Shown: one piece after another, positions 30,205 to 31,840 of the stretch | Layout: every line of letters begins with the position of its first letter | Numbering within the stretch: position 1 is the first letter of the stretch | IMG/VR virus record: IMGVR_UViG_3300042934_001343 | Coordinates: 1-31,840 of that record | DNA length: 31,840 nt | Strand: one strand, 5' to 3' | Source: a virus | The notes under the pieces: generated by a model | The model's input: only the letters and a program-made list of their open reading frames with translations | Told to the model about the DNA's origin: nothing | Database searches by the model: none | Program-made: the position numbers and the translations under genes

Positions 30205-30729
30205 ATGGGAGAAATATTCTGCAATGTATTTACTTCAGCAAGAGGGGCCGCTCAGTCCTTAGGGGATGTGGCGTTAGCAAAAATTTCAGTAGCAAGCATT
30301 TTGACAGTATTCTTTAGCAGTCACGGCACTGCGTTAATGGCCTTTGTGGTGCTAATTTTAATAGATCTAGCTACAAAATGGCTGTCACTGACGTACAAAT
30401 ACTTGATTGACCAGGGGGTGTGCCAAGAAAAGGCCGGACTATGGCAATGCGCCCGGAATATGGGCAATGCCTTTAATCAGAAATACATTACGTCGGAAAT
30501 GATGAAAACGAAGTTTGCCGGAAAAATCATTCTGTATATGATTTTAGTTTCCGCGGTAGTGCATGTAGATTTTATGGTGGGCGGCGAAGGGATCTTCTTG
30601 AAAGCAGCCTGGTACTACCTTGCTGCAACTGAAGCAGTTAGCATTATAGAAAACCTGAGAGATGCCGGAGTACAGAGTCTTGACCCGCTGCTGACGTTTA
30701 TCCGGTCAAGGCTGGGAGGGCTGAAATAA
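30205..30729 (+). CDS. Phage holin (holin_4_1 / TcdE-UtxA type)
   Basis: A 174-residue protein with ATG 30205 after GGAGGCGGGAG. Three or four membrane segments lie at residues about 27-38, 42-57, 107-124 and 131-147. The sequence VLILIDLATKWLSL is the hallmark of the Bacteriophage_holin_4 group. It opens the inner membrane at a set time so the endolysin can reach peptidoglycan. Its stop overlaps the amidase ATG by one base. Confidence 0.87.
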   Translation: MGEIFCNVFTSARGAAQSLGDVALAKISVASILTVFFSSHGTALMAFVVLILIDLATKWLSLTYKYLIDQGVCQEKAGLWQCARNMGNAFNQKYITSEMMKTKFAGKIILYMILVSAVVHVDFMVGGEGIFLKAAWYYLAATEAVSIIENLRDAGVQSLDPLLTFIRSRLGGLK

Positions 30730-31295
30730 TGATAAAAGTATTTATAAATCCCGGCCATGCTCCCGGTGGTAATCCTGATCCGGGAGCCGTTGGCCCGTCC
30801 GGATTGCGAGAAGCGGATGTAGTAGCTGAGGTAGCTGCACAGGTTGCTGATTACCTTAATGGTGCAGGCTGTGAGGCAATCAGTTATCAGTCGGATAGCC
30901 TACAAGACATTTGTAACCAGGCTAATGGTTGGGGTGCTGATTTGATCGTCAGCATACATTGTAATTCGTTTACGTCTGCTGCGGCCACTGGCATGGAGAT
31001 ATGGACTAGCAGGGGGCAAACCCGGGCTGATAGGCTGGCTACTTTGATTATGTCGCAGATGGCCGGTGAATTCCCTACATTACCTGTTCGCGGTGATTGG
31101 TCAGATGGTGATGTTGATAAGGAAGCCGGTTTGTATGTACTGATTAACACCTCTGCCCCTGCTGTGCTGGTAGAGCTGGCTTTTATAAGTAACCCGAATG
31201 AAGAAGCTATCCTGGGCAGCGTAGAAGGCAAGAGGATGTTTGCTGCAGCTATTGCTAGGGGCGTAACTGATCATATAGTGAAGGTGGGAGCATGA
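30729..31295 (+). CDS. N-acetylmuramoyl-L-alanine amidase (Amidase_3 endolysin)
   Basis: A 188-residue, single-domain enzyme. Zinc ligands and catalytic residues are visible: INPGH (His10), READ (Glu28), VSIHCN (His77) and the catalytic Glu149 in AVLVELAF followed by ISNP. It cuts the amide bond between N-acetylmuramic acid and L-alanine. There is no signal peptide and no separate wall-binding domain, so release depends on the holin. Endolysins without a wall-binding domain are usual for phages of hosts with an outer membrane, a weak hint of a diderm host. Confidence 0.93.
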   Translation: MIKVFINPGHAPGGNPDPGAVGPSGLREADVVAEVAAQVADYLNGAGCEAISYQSDSLQDICNQANGWGADLIVSIHCNSFTSAAATGMEIWTSRGQTRADRLATLIMSQMAGEFPTLPVRGDWSDGDVDKEAGLYVLINTSAPAVLVELAFISNPNEEAILGSVEGKRMFAAAIARGVTDHIVKVGA

Positions 31296-31840
31296 TGGAG
31301 ACAGTAAAAACGTTCGTGAAAGAGAATTGGAAATATATCGTCGTGGCTGTCGTGGTGGCAGTCCTGCTTTACTTTGCAAAAGCAGAATATCAGGAGTGGA
31401 AGCAGCACATTAAGGAGCAGTCGGCAAAGCCGGCAGTTATAGCACCGATACCGCAAATTATAAATACTAAGACCGAAACAATCCGGGAAGTTGCAGTGCA
31501 GACGCCCAGCACACCGGGAGCGGTGTTGCAGTTTGTGGAGAAGCAGGGCAAGATTATTGCTGTTGTAAATGGGCAGGAGGTAGAGGTGCCGAATCTATCC
31601 GGCCATCCTGAGGTTAAACTGGGAGAAAATGGTGAACTGCGTTTCTCTACAACGTCAACAGCCAGAATAGATGTAACTGAAATGGCTAATGCACAGGCGC
31701 GGCTTATCGCAAACCAGGAATTAGAGAAACAGGAAGCTGTACATAAAAAGGAAATGGACAAAGAAAAATCCGCTCGAAAGAAAGAGCGGATAGGATGGAT
31801 TATTGGTGCTGCTGCAGGTGGGTATTTGCTTACCCAGTAA
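31292..31840 (+). CDS. Lysis-region protein with membrane segments at both ends, possible spanin-like
   Basis: A 182-residue protein; ATG 31292 overlaps the amidase stop (ATG 31295 is equally possible). The N-terminal helix (YIVVAVVVAVLLYFA, about 15-29) is followed by a charged linker, a small beta domain (about 75-115: VLQFVEKQGKIIAVVNGQEV), a long charged coiled coil (about 125-163, rich in E, K, A, Q) and a final Gly-rich hydrophobic segment (IGWIIGAAAGGYLL). In lysis cassettes of diderm hosts, proteins linking inner and outer membranes (spanins) occupy this place. No lipobox is seen. The gene is complete; the window ends on its stop codon. Function is inferred from context. Confidence 0.6.
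   Translation: MMETVKTFVKENWKYIVVAVVVAVLLYFAKAEYQEWKQHIKEQSAKPAVIAPIPQIINTKTETIREVAVQTPSTPGAVLQFVEKQGKIIAVVNGQEVEVPNLSGHPEVKLGENGELRFSTTSTARIDVTEMANAQARLIANQELEKQEAVHKKEMDKEKSARKKERIGWIIGAAAGGYLLTQ

Noticed and set aside
1-31840. tRNA or rRNA genes and insertion sequences
   Set aside because: I saw no tRNA-like cloverleaf ends, rRNA segments or transposase motifs while reading both strands; small RNAs could still be missed by eye.

Overview
The window reads as the chromosome of a low-to-moderate GC Firmicute carrying most of the late half of a PBSX/skin-type contractile-tailed prophage. Strong AGGAGG-type ribosome sites, frequent TTG/GTG starts and the Bacillus PBSX/skin (xkd/yqb) gene order support Firmicutes. 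A diderm Negativicute (Sporomusa/Pelosinus-like) is my best guess, but nothing here proves it.

Left flank, 1-1.8 kb: the 3' end of a chromosomal comM/yifB-type Mg-chelatase-like ATPase, a small Cys-rich protein with its own terminator, and two minus-strand genes (an exported protein and a very small protein). Phage-like DNA begins by about 1.86 kb with an ASCH-domain gene and a broken late-regulator gene (ArpU/DUF1492-like, sigma region 4-like) carrying one nonsense codon and one frameshift. No integrase, repressor or replication gene lies between the chromosomal genes and the late genes, so the element looks defective or domesticated, or is arranged unusually.

Accessory zone, 2.9-8.8 kb: AT-rich cargo units with their own extended -10 promoters and terminators. 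They are a two-gene unit (first gene interrupted by one TGA), two separate membrane-anchored proteins, a small Cys-rich protein, a ParB-methyltransferase fusion, and a 365-residue minus-strand gene of unknown family. This zone is the best place to look for undescribed anti-phage or lysogenic-conversion functions.

Structural zone, 8.8-30 kb, all plus strand and tightly packed: structured leader, small and large terminase, portal, F-type minor head protein, a second copy of the small Cys-rich cassette complete with terminator, XkdF-type protease (with a possible nested scaffold), capsid, YqbF/G/H/I/J-type connector and completion proteins, sheath, tube, tail chaperone with a -1 frameshift extension, tape measure, LysM protein, hub, XkdR, XkdS, baseplate J, fibre, XkdU and a second fibre. 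All of these are intact by eye.

Lysis zone, 30-31.84 kb: a small acidic protein and terminator, holin, Amidase_3 endolysin, and a protein with hydrophobic segments at both ends that could be a spanin-like factor. The window ends exactly at that gene's stop codon.

Working together, terminase and portal fill heads built by protease, scaffold and capsid. The connector proteins join the head to a contractile tail, and holin plus amidase release particles. The dead regulator and missing early genes raise the question of how, or whether, the late operon is switched on.
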